Shown: positions 24,090 through 37,200, numbered from the stretch's first letter. The stretch: DNA of 64,000 nucleotides from Anthopleura xanthogrammica (GCA_964019055.1 OZ025223.1:9879263-9943262), one strand, 5' to 3'. Numbers and translations: made by a program. Notes: generated by a model from the letters alone, not told the origin.

Positions 24090-25199
24090 CGATAGCATGC
24101 ATGATCTATCCTGTACATGTTACTATAAATAATACTGTATCTTCCACCCGTGATTTACTTTCCGGCGTCCCACAAGGATCAGTCCTTGGACCTGTCCTGT
24201 TCTCCCTCTACACTACGCCCATAACAGATATTATACGACGCCATGGTCTAAAGTTTCATCTCTACGCTGATGACACACAGCTCTACTTGGCATTCAACCC
24301 CGCTTGTAGCGATGACCTGTCTACAGCTAAGTCAACTATTGAAGCCTGTGTTGCAGATATTCGAATATGGATGACCTGTAACTACCTGAAACTGAATGAT
24401 GATAAGTCCGAACTTCTGGTACTCCATTCACGGCATGCACCACGTCCTGACATCACGAGTGTCATTGTGGGTGAGGAGAGTATACTTCCAGCTACTTCTT
24501 GTCGCAACATTGGTGTGACCTTTGATGAGACTCTCCTTTGAGAAGCAGATCAATTCCATTTGTAGAACTGCGTTCTGGCATCTTAGGAACATCTGGCGTA
24601 TTCGTTGTTATCTTGACAAAAAGTCGCTAGAAATTGTAATCCATGCCTTTATTACCAACAAGCTGGATTACTGCAACTCTCTTCTAATTGGGCTTCCAAA
24701 GTATCTCATCAAGCGTCTTCAAAGTGTGCAGAATGCAGCGGCACGTTTAATAAATGGCTCTAAAAAGTATGATCATATCACACCAGTCTTACGGGACCTT
24801 CACTGGCTGCCAGTTGAAAAGCGTATCGTTTTCAAGATTTTGTTGATCACCTTCAAGTGCCTTAACGGTCTGGCTCCGTGGTATTTGTCCGACCTCCTGG
24901 TGGAATACAAACCCACTCGAACATTGCGTTCCAGCTCTAAGCAATTATTGGTCATCCCTCGCTCCAACACCAAGGGATATGGAGAAAGAGCATTCTACGT
25001 TACTGCACCAAAGCTGTGGAACGAACTTCCCCTCGATTTAAGAACCACGAACAGTTTAGAACTTTTTAAGAAAAAACTCAAAACTTTTATTTTTCATAAA
25101 ACGTAGTACATATTTTTAGTTTTATACATAGATATCTGTAAACAGCGCCTTTGGGCTAAAGGGAGTTAGGCGCTATATAAATTAGCTTATTATTATTAT
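24090..25199 (+). mobile_element. 5'-truncated CR1/L2-like LINE
   Basis: Encodes the C-terminal half of a non-LTR reverse transcriptase: SGVPQGSVLGPVLFSLY, then the catalytic FHLYADDTQLYL, then the thumb and C-terminal region (LDYCNSLLIGLP, VQNAAARLI, LHWLPVEKRI, KLWNELPLDLR). The frame changes by one base near 24530, so this copy is dead. The 3' end carries a small inverted repeat (AGCGCC...GGCGCT) and a TTATTATTATTA tail, as in CR1/L2 elements. Endonuclease and 5' end are absent. It lies between DOMON genes B and C. Confidence 0.9.
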
Positions 25200-25910
25200 G
25201 ATATATAGAGAGAGTTTAATTGATATCTATAAGATAGAATACCAACGCCTCTCTTCGTTGCACTTAGGCAATAACGACTGCCAGGAACGGCTTGAAATGG
25301 ACTAAATGCCCGGCAGTACGAATTTTTGCAAATAATTCAACGAATCAACCCAACTCGACGCCATTAAACTACTCTATCCTTGTTGAGAAATATTAAGCGC
25401 TTTTTCCCGTCTCGTCTCATGAAAGGGATACCGGATTCCAAATTCCATTTTTTCATTGATTCCGTATTCCGGATTCCCTTAATGGGGCGACCCGTCGTTC
25501 CCGTCGTTTTCATGTTTCCCCATGTATGACGTATTAGACGAAAAAGGACGGGGGAAACGGAAAAGACGACAATTAAAAGACAGAGAAGGAGAGTAAATAG
25601 CATCAACCATGGTATAAGAAGAAAAACTATTTATTACACTATTCTATTCTTTTGTTCCAGAAAGCTCTCTTTAAAATCATCTCTTGGCAACAACTAAGAC
25701 TGTTATTTGTACAGTATGGTAATCATGGTAATACTAGTATCATGACATCATAGATGACATGGGAATAAAATTCCTTCATTGTCTGTCATTAAGTCAATAA
25801 TCGTTCCACATGGTTTGATCTCTGACCCTATATACCTTCCACGGCACACCTTGAATCATCTACAAGTCATACGTTCGATAGCTTCTCTTCTGTTTAACTA
25901 ACGATTCAAA

Positions 25911-28508
25911 ATGTTCGCTATTCTTGGTCTTCTTCTCGCCGTGATTCATTTTTCCCAGGCTGACTTGTCCAATGAGTACAAGAATAACGTTAAACTAGAT
26001 GAAACGTACATGATGTATTGGACATACAACAGCAGTGAGGCTGCTGTGTATTTTGCTGTCAAAGCCAAAGCCACTGGCTGGGTTGCATTTGGCTTTGCTA
26101 ATAAAATAGACAACATGAAGGGCTATGATGTTGCTATTGGATATGTGACAACTGGGAGGAACTCCTTCGATTTGAGGGTATGTATTCACATATGGTATAG
26201 CATAATACCATGCTTCAATATACGTTACTTTACAAGCGTTACTCCACTGTCATGGAATCATATACCCTCTGAGATCTACATATCTTAATATTTATTTGTA
26301 ATAAACTTCATCTGTACAAATGCAACAGCCACTTACAGAGCAGTTTATATTTATGCAGACACCAACAATCAGATGGTTAAAGAACGAATACTTTCTCTTT
26401 AGCATCGTCTACTTGAACCAACACAGTTTTCATATTTGTAAACATACTACGACGGGTAACACTTATTGAATCGGTCACATTTTTGACACACACAGGTTAA
26501 GTTTAGAGGGAGATTAAGCCTTCGGCTTCTTATTCGGAAGAAAATAGAACAATCCATATATTATCATTACTAATAATAATTGATAATGATTATTATTCCA
26601 GTCGATTTAGTATGAAAGTAAGTGAGCCGTAGATAATGATCACAAGCTTGATTAATGACACTTGTCGCGTGCCACTACAGCATCAGTCAGAGTGTAGGTT
26701 TTGGTCGAGCCTCGAGGGTCGAGGGTAGAACGTCGAGGGTCGAGTGTAAATCGTCGAGGGTCGAGGGTATCGTAAAAAATAGACTTTGAAAACTCTATCA
26801 AATAAAATTATTTTCAAAGGATTTTTTTTTGTCTTAGCCGTTTGTTTATGTTCTTCACATAAAAAGACAAGACGATCGTTTCCCGCATGCTGTTGATTTA
26901 AACCAACGACCATATATCAGATCTTTTAGCCAGGTTTTTGTTCTATCCCTACTTAAAATTGTCGAAAATAAAAGTAAAAATAAGGTACTTACATCAAACG
27001 GGTGCTTTTCCAGATACCTAAAAATTACATTCTTTAGACTCTCAGGCTTCTAAGTCAAGCTGATATGCTGCAGCAGAGAAAAAACCGTTCCCATCCCCAC
27101 GGGGATCGAACGATATCACAAAACCAGATTGTTTCAGTCTTTTTTTCAGCTCTTCCATGTTGCGTGTATGAAAGCAAATCAAATAGAATACGAAAGCTAA
27201 CTAGTAAGGTAAACCTAAATAACTGCAGACGATGGAATAACACAAACGGACGTATCTGGTATCATTTTGCCCGATCAGAAATGTTCGGAATGTGTCAAGG
27301 CGGTTTGATAAAGACAAAAAAAAATCCTTTGAAAACAATTTTATTTGATAGAGTTTTCAAAGTCTATTTTTTACGATACCCTCGACTTTTTACCCTCGAC
27401 CCTCGACGATTTACACTCGACCCTCGACGTTCTACCCTCGACCCTCGAGGCTCGACCAAAACCTACACTCCATCAGTCATAGAAACATTATCATTCAAGT
27501 GAATCGATCCATTTGATTAAACACCTGACCTGTATACTCCGAACATACACTAACAACCAATATTAAACGACCATGTCTCAACTTCACCTGACCTGTATAC
27601 AACGACCATGCCTTAACTTCACCTGACCTGTATACAACGACCATACCTCAACTTCACCTGACCTGTATACAACGACCATGCCTCAACTTTACCTGACCTG
27701 TATACAACGACCATGCCTCAACTTTACCTGACCTGTATGCAACGACCATGCCTCAACTTCACCTGACCTGTATACAACGACCATGCCTCAACTTCACCTG
27801 ACCTGTATACAACGACCTTTTGTCAACAACAGCTTTATACGATACTTTATATTGTATTTACTGTATATTGTACACCACCCATACCTTCACAATAACTAGT
27901 CATATGAACTCTAAATACCGACCATATTACAGTGTCGTAACCAGGTGTTATGTTATTCCACAGGACTATCACACCGATGGTCATAAGGCCCCTAAAATTG
28001 ACACTACTCAGAACTTAGAGGATCCTTTAGCCACCGAGGCTGATGGTTATACGACTCTGAAGTTTAAACGAAGACTTGATACCCGCGACAAGAATGAAGA
28101 CATTATTATCAAGGTTTGTTAGATAAAGTAGCTGCACAGCATCTTACCGTAGCCGTGACTGTGTGTTGTGATTGGATGATTCACGTGAAAACAGTGGGAA
28201 GCCCTTTCAATGTTTGGCATATCATACTGCATGTGAACGTTTCCCACTCATACTACACTACACTTGAGTGTTGTGTCCCACAAACCTTCAGTTTCCCGAA
28301 TTAATCAATTTTTTTCTTCTTCTTCTTCTGGTAGCCTGGATCTATGATAGTAGTGTGGTCGTATAACACCATTGATGATGTAACGAAAAGACACACAAAG
28401 AGAGGCTACAAGACAGTCACCTTGATTCCTGGTGCAGCATCTACTGCGCATGTTGGTAGTTGGGTACTACTGCTGACTACTTCAGCTCTTGCTTTTATGA
28501 CGTCATAG
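25911..28508 (+). CDS. Secreted DOMON-domain protein C (probably GPI-anchored)
   Basis: Three exons: 25911-26177, 27964-28113, 28335-28508, all phase 0, 196 residues. MFAILGLLLAVIHFSQA is a signal peptide, followed by DLSNEYKNNVKLD. DOMON-core motifs are YMMYWTYN, VYFAVKAKATGWVAFGF, YTTLKFKRRLDTRDK and PGSMIVVWSYN. The C-terminus GSWVLLLTTSALAFMTS is a short hydrophobic tail fitting GPI anchoring; the Cys-Gln pair of A and B is absent. Intron 1 contains the second TIR element and a 35-bp tandem array. A candidate AATAAA lies about 88 bp past the stop. Confidence 0.88.
26700..27470. mobile_element. Non-autonomous TIR DNA element with subterminal GTCGAG-type array (copy 2)
   Basis: Arms of about 140-165 bp begin GAGTGTAGGTTTTGGTCGAG on both sides, carry GTCGAGGG repeats and then a matching AT-rich block. 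The 9-bp direct repeat CATCAGTCA flanks it exactly at 26691-26699 and 27471-27479. The roughly 450-bp interior has no convincing gene. Terminal GAGT, the GTCGAG array and the general layout match the element at 441-1513, though the unique parts differ, so these are related families. It lies within DOMON gene C intron 1. Confidence 0.85.
27560..27820. repeat. 35-bp tandem repeat
   Basis: About seven units of 35 bp (ACTTCACCTGACCTGTATAC, then AACGACCATGCCTCA) in intron 1 of DOMON gene C, ending about 145 bp before exon 2. Units are nearly identical. Confidence 0.93.
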
Positions 28509-28996
28509 ACTTGTTAAAAGGATTTTCTAGTACAATTCGTTTAATATTAGGTAAATTTATTATCAATTAATGATATAAATTGTAGCAATTCCATAAATAA
28601 AATAAATCCCAAGCAAGATGTCGACACCAGACAAAACACAGGTAGCCGTTTTGTGGAAACAGAAATAGTCAAGCAAAGAAAGTCTAGGAAAGATTCACTC
28701 TGATGTAAACCGTGGATAAGGCTTGCTGTAATCTCTATTTCTAATACCTAACAAACATATATAATGGTGGTGTAATTTTAATATGATTCGTAGACTCTTT
28801 TTTTAAGAAGACAGAAAATAGTTGTGTCACTATGTACTGGAATAATTTGTAGACCTACATGATAAAACTATAGAACTTTTTCAGGTCCATTCATTTTACT
28901 TGAATTTCAGTAGAAGAAATCAAGTAGACAGAGGGTTTTTTCCCTCACATTATTTCTTCGTTACAGCGAAAGCAATCATTATTTCCCAATAGTTGA
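28509..28996. other. Convergent 3' intergenic region
   Basis: Separates the end of DOMON gene C (plus) from the end of TMEM117 (minus). AATAAA at 28596-28601 could serve the plus-strand gene. No other feature seen. Confidence 0.5.
28596..28601 (+). terminator. Candidate poly(A) signal of DOMON gene C
   Basis: AATAAA about 88 bp after the stop codon, with further AATAAA-like overlap. Position is right; use is not shown. Confidence 0.4.
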
Positions 28997-31900
28997 TCAT
29001 CTTTTCGATCTTGGCGGAACTCGAAGAAAATTTGTTTCCGGTTTAATGTGTTCAGATTTGCGTTCTTTGGAAGTGTTCATTGTTTCTTTGTTACGAAAAG
29101 TCTCGTCGGAACCTTGAGCACCAGATTCTGAAGTTCGAAACAAGTCCCCAAACGATAACGCGCTTCTATTTTTCAGTTTATCCCAGTTTTCTTGAGCTCT
29201 CTTAGTGCTATGATTACTCCTCTCAAGTCTGTCAAATGATAATGTTTTCGGCGTGTCACTGTCACTGTCATCGTCAGAATCAGTCTTGTCAGCATCGACT
29301 GCGCTCTTCACACTCGTGTTAGAGAATGACAAACGACTTTCTTTATCATCGCTATCCGAACTAAATGGCGACAATTCACGTTCAAAAGATTTCTTTTCCT
29401 CACAATCAGAGTCTTCATCCAAGCTGCTTGGAGAGCTGGTTAACTTGTTGTCCTGAATGGCAGATCTTTTGTTATGCCTTCGAGCGACGGTCTTCAGTCT
29501 TACAATATTCGCCATGGTCAACCTTGCATTGATCTCACCATTCAGGCTTGTTTCATCTTCAGATACTGGATTCTCATCAGGGAGAAAATCAACACTGTCT
29601 TGAATGTCTTGTCCAAACCGGTCTAGTTCAATTTCATTGCTGTTGCTGCTAACATTGTTATTGGACCTGTTGGTGGTACTGTGACCAGGGGTCTGGTTAC
29701 TACTTGTCTTTAGGACTGTCTTACTGCTAATGCGTCTCTCCACACGTGGTTCTTTCCTGTAATCATCATCATCCTCACCATCCTCGTATAATCCAAAGTC
29801 CTCGTCAGACGTCGATTTGATGACACGAAACGCTTCCACTTGAGTATTCTTCGCTTCTTCTTCATCTCTTGAAAACCTTTTCGCGAGATAACCAAAAACG
29901 AGAAATGCAGACAATGACGGGATGAAAGCTATTCCCTTCAAACTCAAGGGAAACCCTAGGTACTTTGAGTTTGTTCGATGATCTTCTTGTCCATATGTTT
30001 GGTTACTCCAGTGATTTGAACTGTTCCATCGCCATGAATAAGACACCATCTCACGAGTAGCATTCACAAGCCAAGTGTTGTTGCATATTGTATAAATATA
30101 CCCGTCATTATCGGTGTACTGACCATATATGTACGGATCGTAGAATATTTGGTTCTTCCACATGTTGAGATCCAGTATCATAACGATGAGGATGATTCCA
30201 TAATTGAACCATTTTCCAGTGATCTGTACTTCACCTCCAGGGACCTTGAAGTGAACATCACCCATGTTAAGTCCTGGTAGTTTAACATCCATGCCACCAC
30301 CAAAATGTGGGAACTCCCAGTCCTAAAAATGTTATATTCAAAATTACACTGTCAAAATTACACTGTCAAAATTATGTTGTATATCTTAGATCAACCACTA
30401 TGAGATATAATTGAAAACACTCGCCGTTCAATCTTCAGTAGTTGCAGAGCTCTGATTGGCCGAAAATTGTAACAGTCCGTATCTAACCTTTGATAGAGAA
30501 TCTGATTGGTCAAAAATTGATTGTAAAAATAAAAATAATCGATGAACCACGCAAGCTCTGATTGGTCGAAAAGTTCGGAACGTGAGGGTGGTTCACGTCA
30601 AGCTAAGGTTTTTTATCCTCGTCCTCCTGCGTGTTCAGTGAGAAGATATTACATGACCGCGCAAGGAATTACGAATTTTATCTTTGAGTGTTGACGAAAT
30701 ATCTTAGGAGTCAAACAATAAACGAATAAGATATTTCTCAACAATGAACGAATAAGATATTTCTGAACAAGGAAAGATAAAATTCATGACTCATATTATT
30801 TTGTTCGAAGAAAAAAAACGCTATATTAAATACCGACTCTCATATACACCTAATTGCAAAAACGTTGTCATACAACATTTGAACATTTGTAGTTTAGTGG
30901 ATTAGGAATAAATTAAAAGTACAAAAGAAAGAGTTCTGCTTCAATGATCTTCTTTTTTACTTTTAATTTATTCCTAATCCACTAAACTACAAATGCTCAA
31001 ATGTTGTATGACAACGTTCTTGCAAGTAGGTGTATATCATATATATGATATATCCTCCGAAGGGGATTGGTTTAGACTGCCAATCATCATTACTGATTTT
31101 GCTATATTGCTCTACTCTCTTCGCACAGAATGCCGCAGTGACCGCCAGCCAGCCAAGCGCACACTTCTCTTCCCTATTTCTAGTAAGTATGTTTTGACAA
31201 GGGAATAAAAGGGTGGAAGGGTCATTGCACTGTCTATGATGCCAATATATACATATATATATTATTATCAGTGGAAAATTTTAATTCTCCTCTGATAATA
31301 TAAATTGCTCATAATTCACTAAATAATTCCAAAATACAAAAGCCATTACCCAGACATTCGAGGCGCACCGCGGATGCGCCGTATGCCGGGCTTCGGACCG
31401 ATCAGCCCTTACATGATAAAGTTCTGGCATGAAGACATGAGGGGAGAGATTAGAAGCTTGACTGCACGCCACGCATGTGAACGTCGATACTGACCTGCAT
31501 AACGATCATCAAATCCATGACAAGGATGAACGAGGCAAGAAATGCTCTAGACAGCTCATTAGTCGGCATGAAATTCTCACTGATGCGATCCCAATTCAAA
31601 TAGTTCGTTGTTAACGACGTGAAAACAACCAATGAAGTGCCTAGAGAAACAACCCAAAATGCGTAAACTCGATTCTTGCCACGCTGCCACCATCGTCTAA
31701 GACCACGTGCCCACCACTCATAGTCAGACTCCTATGACAGACAAGGCGAGTAGACGATAGTACGTATGCTTGTTATGTTATACCACTGACATAATAGACC
31801 TCTTTACCTTGGGCGTAATGTCTTCTCACTTCAGACCGCGTGTTGCGCATGAGAAAATACATGAATATGGATACAACTCAAACAAAGAATCTTATTCTCA

Positions 31901-34021
31901 GGAGAATGACACGTGGTCTGAAATGGGAAAACATTACGCCCAAGGTAAAAATGTCCATTAGGCCCAGTACAAACGTCGATCTTCTGATATAACCGAAGCT
32001 AATATCATCAAAGACGGTCGCTCTATTATCCATTGTTTTCAATACGTTCAGCTACAATGTAGTTATGAGAAGATCGACGTTTGAACTGGGCTATATTAGT
32101 GTCATTCAGTCAAGGATGGAAAATAATCATGGTTTCATTCAAAGTGTTTTCGAGCCGAGACGCGTTGAACTTGACCTTGTGCATGCGCAAAGCATTACAC
32201 CGCTGTCCGACAACTATCGCATTCCATTTCTATGTTGTACAAACAAACCGCATGATACCGAAAGGAAAAGCACAAGGAATAGCACAGGGAGCCCACAGCC
32301 ACTGGTATCATTGTTTAAATTAAAATCTATCATGCGTAAAAGCTCGTGCTCCTGCATGCACGAGCTCGTTGGCGTTTCCAGCTGATAAATTATTCAGACT
32401 TGAACTTCAACTAATCCGGAAACGCCAACGAGCTCGTGCATGCAGGAGCACGAGCTTTTACGCATGATAGATTTTAATTTAAACAATGATACCAGTGGCT
32501 GTGGGCTACCTGTGGGAATAGTTTGGATTGAATACCTGTAACATCATATCAGTGACCATCCAAGCAGTGATGAAGTCACCAAACCACGTGCCCATCGCTG
32601 CAACCTTCATGAACGTCTCATTCTTTATACCCATATTACTGCTGACCTTGTACGGAATGTATTGCGGGCCACCAAGGATTACCAATTCATTGTAGCAAAA
32701 TCCCCAGACATATGCAAATAAGATTACCGTCAAGAACATCACCATCCAAGAACCCTGAAGTCGAGTAAGGGAGAGTAAGGGTTTTCTGGCCTTAGTACAT
32801 GGAAATATTGAAAATATCGATCCTACTAATGTTGGACTGAGCATGGTCAGAAAATAACTCAAAGGTGCATACAAACTTAGGTATCTATTCTCCTTTCCAT
32901 GTGGGATGCGTTTTGAAAAACTAGTCGTGACGTAAATTTATGAGATTTGCGCATGCACACAGCTTCATATGGAAAAACCTCATTCAAAGCCAATTTTAGT
33001 CATTTGCAGGACATTTAGATGAAAGTAGAAGAAAAACGTTTGACAAATACGGATATTTTCACGGATGCTGTGCACTGATGTGTCTGTTGTAGTTCCTCGA
33101 AACGGCCAAGTGTGATAAACTGTAAGGTTGGTGGACTGAATACCTTAAATCACTATCGAGTAACAGACGCGTTCGGTTATCAACTCACCTGCCCAGATTC
33201 TGAAAACATTTTGAGTTTCCAAACACGGCAAAATAGAAACTTATGAATGAAGTATTTGCCAAAAACCATGCCGGTTGCCACGGAAACAAGAAACATAAAC
33301 ACCTTGAGGACACAGAAGCCTGCGTCAGGTGGATATCTGAAATAGAAGAATTGAATAATAAGTATTATATCATATAGTGAGATAGTACACGCGCTCTGAT
33401 TTCTCGAGAACTGTGCTTTATTAGTGAACGGAGCACGGTGGCGGGCGCCATCCGCGCACACGCATGCAGCAAACTTTGCAAAGAAGCATAAGAAAGCAGC
33501 ATTGAAAGCTGAAACAGATTTTTTTCTTCCCATAAAACAAGAGCAAACGTGCTCTGTTGAGTAATAAAGCACGCAGGACGTGACGTAAGCACTCAAGAAG
33601 TGTAAATGGAAAAGACATCACTGAAACAGAAGACTGCATGAAAAACATTCTTCATCGTGAAACATTCAAAAATAATCTGCATGTGACTAAATGGTACCTA
33701 CCTTGCCATAATGAACGAATAAATATTCCCAATAATATCAATGATACAATCAGAACAGCTGTGGGAAACTGGATCCTCTGCAAAGATCAGAAAGTTGCAG
33801 AAAATCACAAAATATGACGTAAATATCCTGAAATATGGATGACGTAGGTAGTATTTGAAATTCTTTCTCGTTTTCTTCGATTCTGTTTCGTTGTCTTTTT
33901 GGTTTTGCGGTTCTTCGTTGGCTTCGACGTCTTCGTCAAAAAGAAACGAGTCGTCAATTTCTTTCACTTGTTTTTCATCAAGGTCTGGAGTGCTGCTGTT
34001 GCCATGGGAACCCAGTTCGTG
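28997..34021 (-). CDS. TMEM117: TMEM117 unit 2 (C-terminal half of a probable double TMEM117)
   Basis: Multi-pass membrane protein of the TMEM117 family; the human protein is linked to stress-related cell death, molecular role unclear. Exons: 34021-33702, 33336-33189, 32754-32536, 31731-31495, 30322-28997; phases close, 749 residues. Family motifs in order: FCNFLIFAEDPVSHS, GSWMVMFLTVILFA, GDFITAWMVTDMMLQ, LSRAFLASFILVMDLMIVMQ, DWEFPHFGGGMDVKLPGLN, GKWFNYGIILIVMILDLNMW. An acidic Ser-rich tail of about 260 residues follows, much longer than in human TMEM117 (about 514 residues in all). The first exon starts at a splice acceptor and has no usable ATG. It joins in phase 0 to the last exon of unit 1 upstream, so it is probably the second half of one gene. 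Confidence 0.85.
30640..30740. repeat. Dispersed repeat with GATATTACATG start (copy 2)
   Basis: GATATTACATGACCGCGCAA followed by ACGAATTTTATCTTTGAGTG matches the repeat at 21104-21235. In a TMEM117 intron. Confidence 0.5.
30843..31036. mobile_element. Foldback MITE, family F (copy 1)
   Basis: Arms of about 85 bp complement each other almost perfectly. Ends read ACACCTACTTGCAAGAACGT (right end inverted) and ACACCTAATTGCAAAAACGT. The arm core is AGTTTAGTGGATTAGGAATA. A second, more diverged copy is at 47230-47416. Confidence 0.8.
31792..31960. mobile_element. TA-ended MITE with CACGTG core (copy 1)
   Basis: Inverted ends TAATAGACCTCTTTACCTTG and TAATGGACATTTTTACCTTG, followed by GGGCGTAATG and an ACCACGTGTCATTC block. 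In a TMEM117 intron. Two more copies lie in other introns of the same gene. Confidence 0.75.
32290..32507. repeat. Perfect 90-bp inverted repeat
   Basis: 32290-32379 and 32418-32507 are exact reverse complements over 90 bp as read, separated by 38 bp. Arms include TTTAAATTAAAATCTATCAT and GTGCATGCAGGAGCACGAGC. It lies in a TMEM117 intron, within about 30 bp of the splice donor of the exon ending at 32536. The transcript would fold into a long hairpin. Confidence 0.9.
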
Positions 34022-34254
34022 CTGGAAATAATCACAAGGCTTTACATGTCATCTGCTTTTGTAACATCCCTTTTATGGGGGGCTTAAGAAAGTTTGTTTT
34101 GGAGGGTCCTAAGTGCCATTCTAAATTTTACGGTTAAGTAAAACCATCTTTGGAAACTTTCAATATCTTCTGTGGGTGAGTTAAAGACGATGGTAGTTTC
34201 AAAGTTATATATCTGAGAAGGGTATTTTCTTCATACAATGTTTATCTAACATAC

Positions 34255-37200
34255 CTCTGTAGTCGTATTGATGTCCTGCGTAACTTTTTGTATTCGTTCA
34301 GCTCGTCGTTTTCTTCTCTTCATTCTCCTGAGCTGTCGTTCCCTTCGTACGTCACATCTGTACTTGCGCAGTAACACCTCGTCACCATTCTCCTCTTTAC
34401 CAAACAGCCATAATAAATAACCAAATACACAGAAGGTAAGGAGACTGGGGACGAAGGCCAAGCCCTTTAGTCCTAATGTGTAGCCTTTGTACTTAGAATT
34501 CATGCGATGGTCTTCCAGCCCGTAGGTACGGTTAGTTTTAGGATTAATATGATGCCACCTCCAGTTGTATGTCATCATGGATTCATTAGACCATCTGAAA
34601 CAATGAGTATTAATATCAGTATTATTATCTTTATTGAGGTGATCGCAAGTAGGTTACTGGTGGAGAAACACCCTGGCCATGATCGACACACACGTGCGTT
34701 TACTGTTTTGGTTTGTATGCTTTGTTTGTCTATTTATCTTTACCTCTGTATCTTGAGCGTATGATGTTTTCCCATTTCAGACCACGTGTCATTCTCTTGA
34801 GAATAAGATTCTTTGTTTGTATCCATATTCATGTGTCTTCTCATGCGCAACCGTTAAACAAAGAAATTATACTCTAGGGAATGACACGTGGTCTGAAATG
34901 GGAAAACATTACGCACAAGGTGAAAAGATTTATCCTTTGCGCGTGAAGTAATTCTTCGTCTCCTTCGAGTAACATTTGCCTTCCAAAAGATAATCGGAAC
35001 CAGTCAGCTAAGGTTTAATCATGATCATGTATGTCTATTACCTCAAGAACTGTTTATCAGACACAGTGTAGATGTACCCTTCCTGGTCAGTGTACTGGCC
35101 GTAACTCAGTGGATCGTAAAATATTTGATTTTTCCACATATTCAAATCCAGGATCATGACAAGAAAGATGATTCCATAGTTAAACCATTTGCCAGAGATA
35201 TAAACATCACAGCCGCCTCCTCCCAGACACCCAGGCACGTGGAACTCGAATGTGTCAGTGTTCAGACCTGGGAGCTTGACATCCAATGCACCAGCAAAGT
35301 GAGGGAATTCCCAGTCCTGCGAAAAACAAGCTGACAGTTGTTTACATGAACAAAGAGAATAATCGAAAAGTGAGTAGATATCTCGCCTAAACCTGTTTGA
35401 CCACTGGATGCCGGATAAAATACCGTATGGATGAATGCTGCTTTACACGTATGGGACTTATAAATATACGAATGCTGTTCTTGAAAAGAACTAAAACTTG
35501 CTTGACAAGAACTAAAACTTGCTTGGCAAGTCAAAGGCTATCGCATGGCTCAGTGATGATAAAAGAGGTTTGAACGATAAGACTCACTTGCATGACGATC
35601 ATCAGATCCATGACAAGGATGAACGAGGCAAGAAGTGCTCTAGACAGCTCATTAGTCGGCATGAAGTCCCTGCTTATCCTGTCCCAGTCCAAGTAATCTG
35701 TACTGATAGCTGTACTAACTACTATCGTCATGGCAATGGCGGTGAACCAGAACACTATGACACGGTTCACACCTTTATTCCAGAACTTTCTGACTCCTTT
35801 CGCCCAGTCAGGATATTTGAGACCCTGAGAATGATAGTTATAATGTGAGATGCAAGCAAAATACTTGTAGCAGATATAAGATGATTTCAAAGGGAGTGAC
35901 GATTACTGTATTGCATTACACTTAGCCACCCTTACAAGCCACCACCCCTACCCCCTAGGGGTTGATTGTACTGACAGCAGTATTGTATATGCTAATGGTA
36001 TAGTATTGTATTAACCTGTAACATCATATCAGTGACCATCCATGCGGTGATGAAGTCTCCTAACCAGGTCCCCATGGCTGCCAGCTTCATGAACGTCTGG
36101 TTCTCTATGTTCATGCGACTACTAGCGTGAAGACCATCCATGTATTTACCTTCTAGCATCAGAAAACCGTTGTAAGCAAAACTGAAAGTTGAACATCATA
36201 AAAGTTATATAGGTTAATATGATGCACTGTATATTGTAATATTATTTTAGGATATAGGAGATGCAACGAGTCTAGGCTGATATACCTCTTTACCTTGGCC
36301 GTAATGTTTTCTCATTTCCGACCACGTGTCATTCTCTTGAGAATAAGATGTATCCATATTCCTGTGTCTTCTCATGCACAACCGTTAAACAAAGAAAATA
36401 TACTCTAGGGAATGACACGTGATCGGAAGTGGGAAAACATTACGCACAAGCTAAAGAGGTCTATTAAAGCTCCACTTTTTATAATGTTTGCAGAGTAACA
36501 CTTTTGTTGTGCAAAGCCGACGCAGCCGGCATACTTCTGGCCAGCAAGCTAATGTTTGATATAATCTAGTTACTTAACATAGCGTGGAAGATTGGAGAGA
36601 GTTACCTGAAGATGTAAAGCGAGAGCAGTGAAGCCAAGAACATGACCATCCATGAACCTTGACCATCTTCCGTAAACATCTTCAGCTTCATTTTATGACA
36701 AAAAAGCCACTTGTGTAAAATGAACTTGCCGACAATTAGTCCTAATACCAGAGCAAATAACCAGGTACCAAGCTTAATAAGAATGAAAGACCCTTTGGGA
36801 TACCTGTGGTAGTGAATCACATGTGATATCAGGCAGCTATACCTTTTAAGCTTAGTGGAACTTTCAAGAAGGTCATCATTATTGTGAACCAATCACAGCG
36901 CGCAAGATCACTGCTCATCCAATCAGAATGCTCAAATACCTTACCATCATGGTCACGGTCACGTCTCGTCACGTCATGTCCGTACCGCGCGCGTTTTTCA
37001 AGGTCCTACTAAATATGCTCTAAAATACTTTTGTAAGTGCATTTTGTTAAAATTGAACATAACACCAAGAACCCATCTTTCGCGGCATCAACCTCAATCA
37101 CCGCACTCTTATTGCAATGAAATACATTATTTTTAAGCATATGTTTTCTTTTCAGGTAAATCCATTGAACAACCAACAAGAATATTAGTAATACCACGTG

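Noticed and set aside
33180..33648. Several minus-strand open frames around 33.4-33.6 kb
   Set aside because: They extend from the TMEM117 exon 33336-33189 into its upstream intron; only the exon part matches the family.
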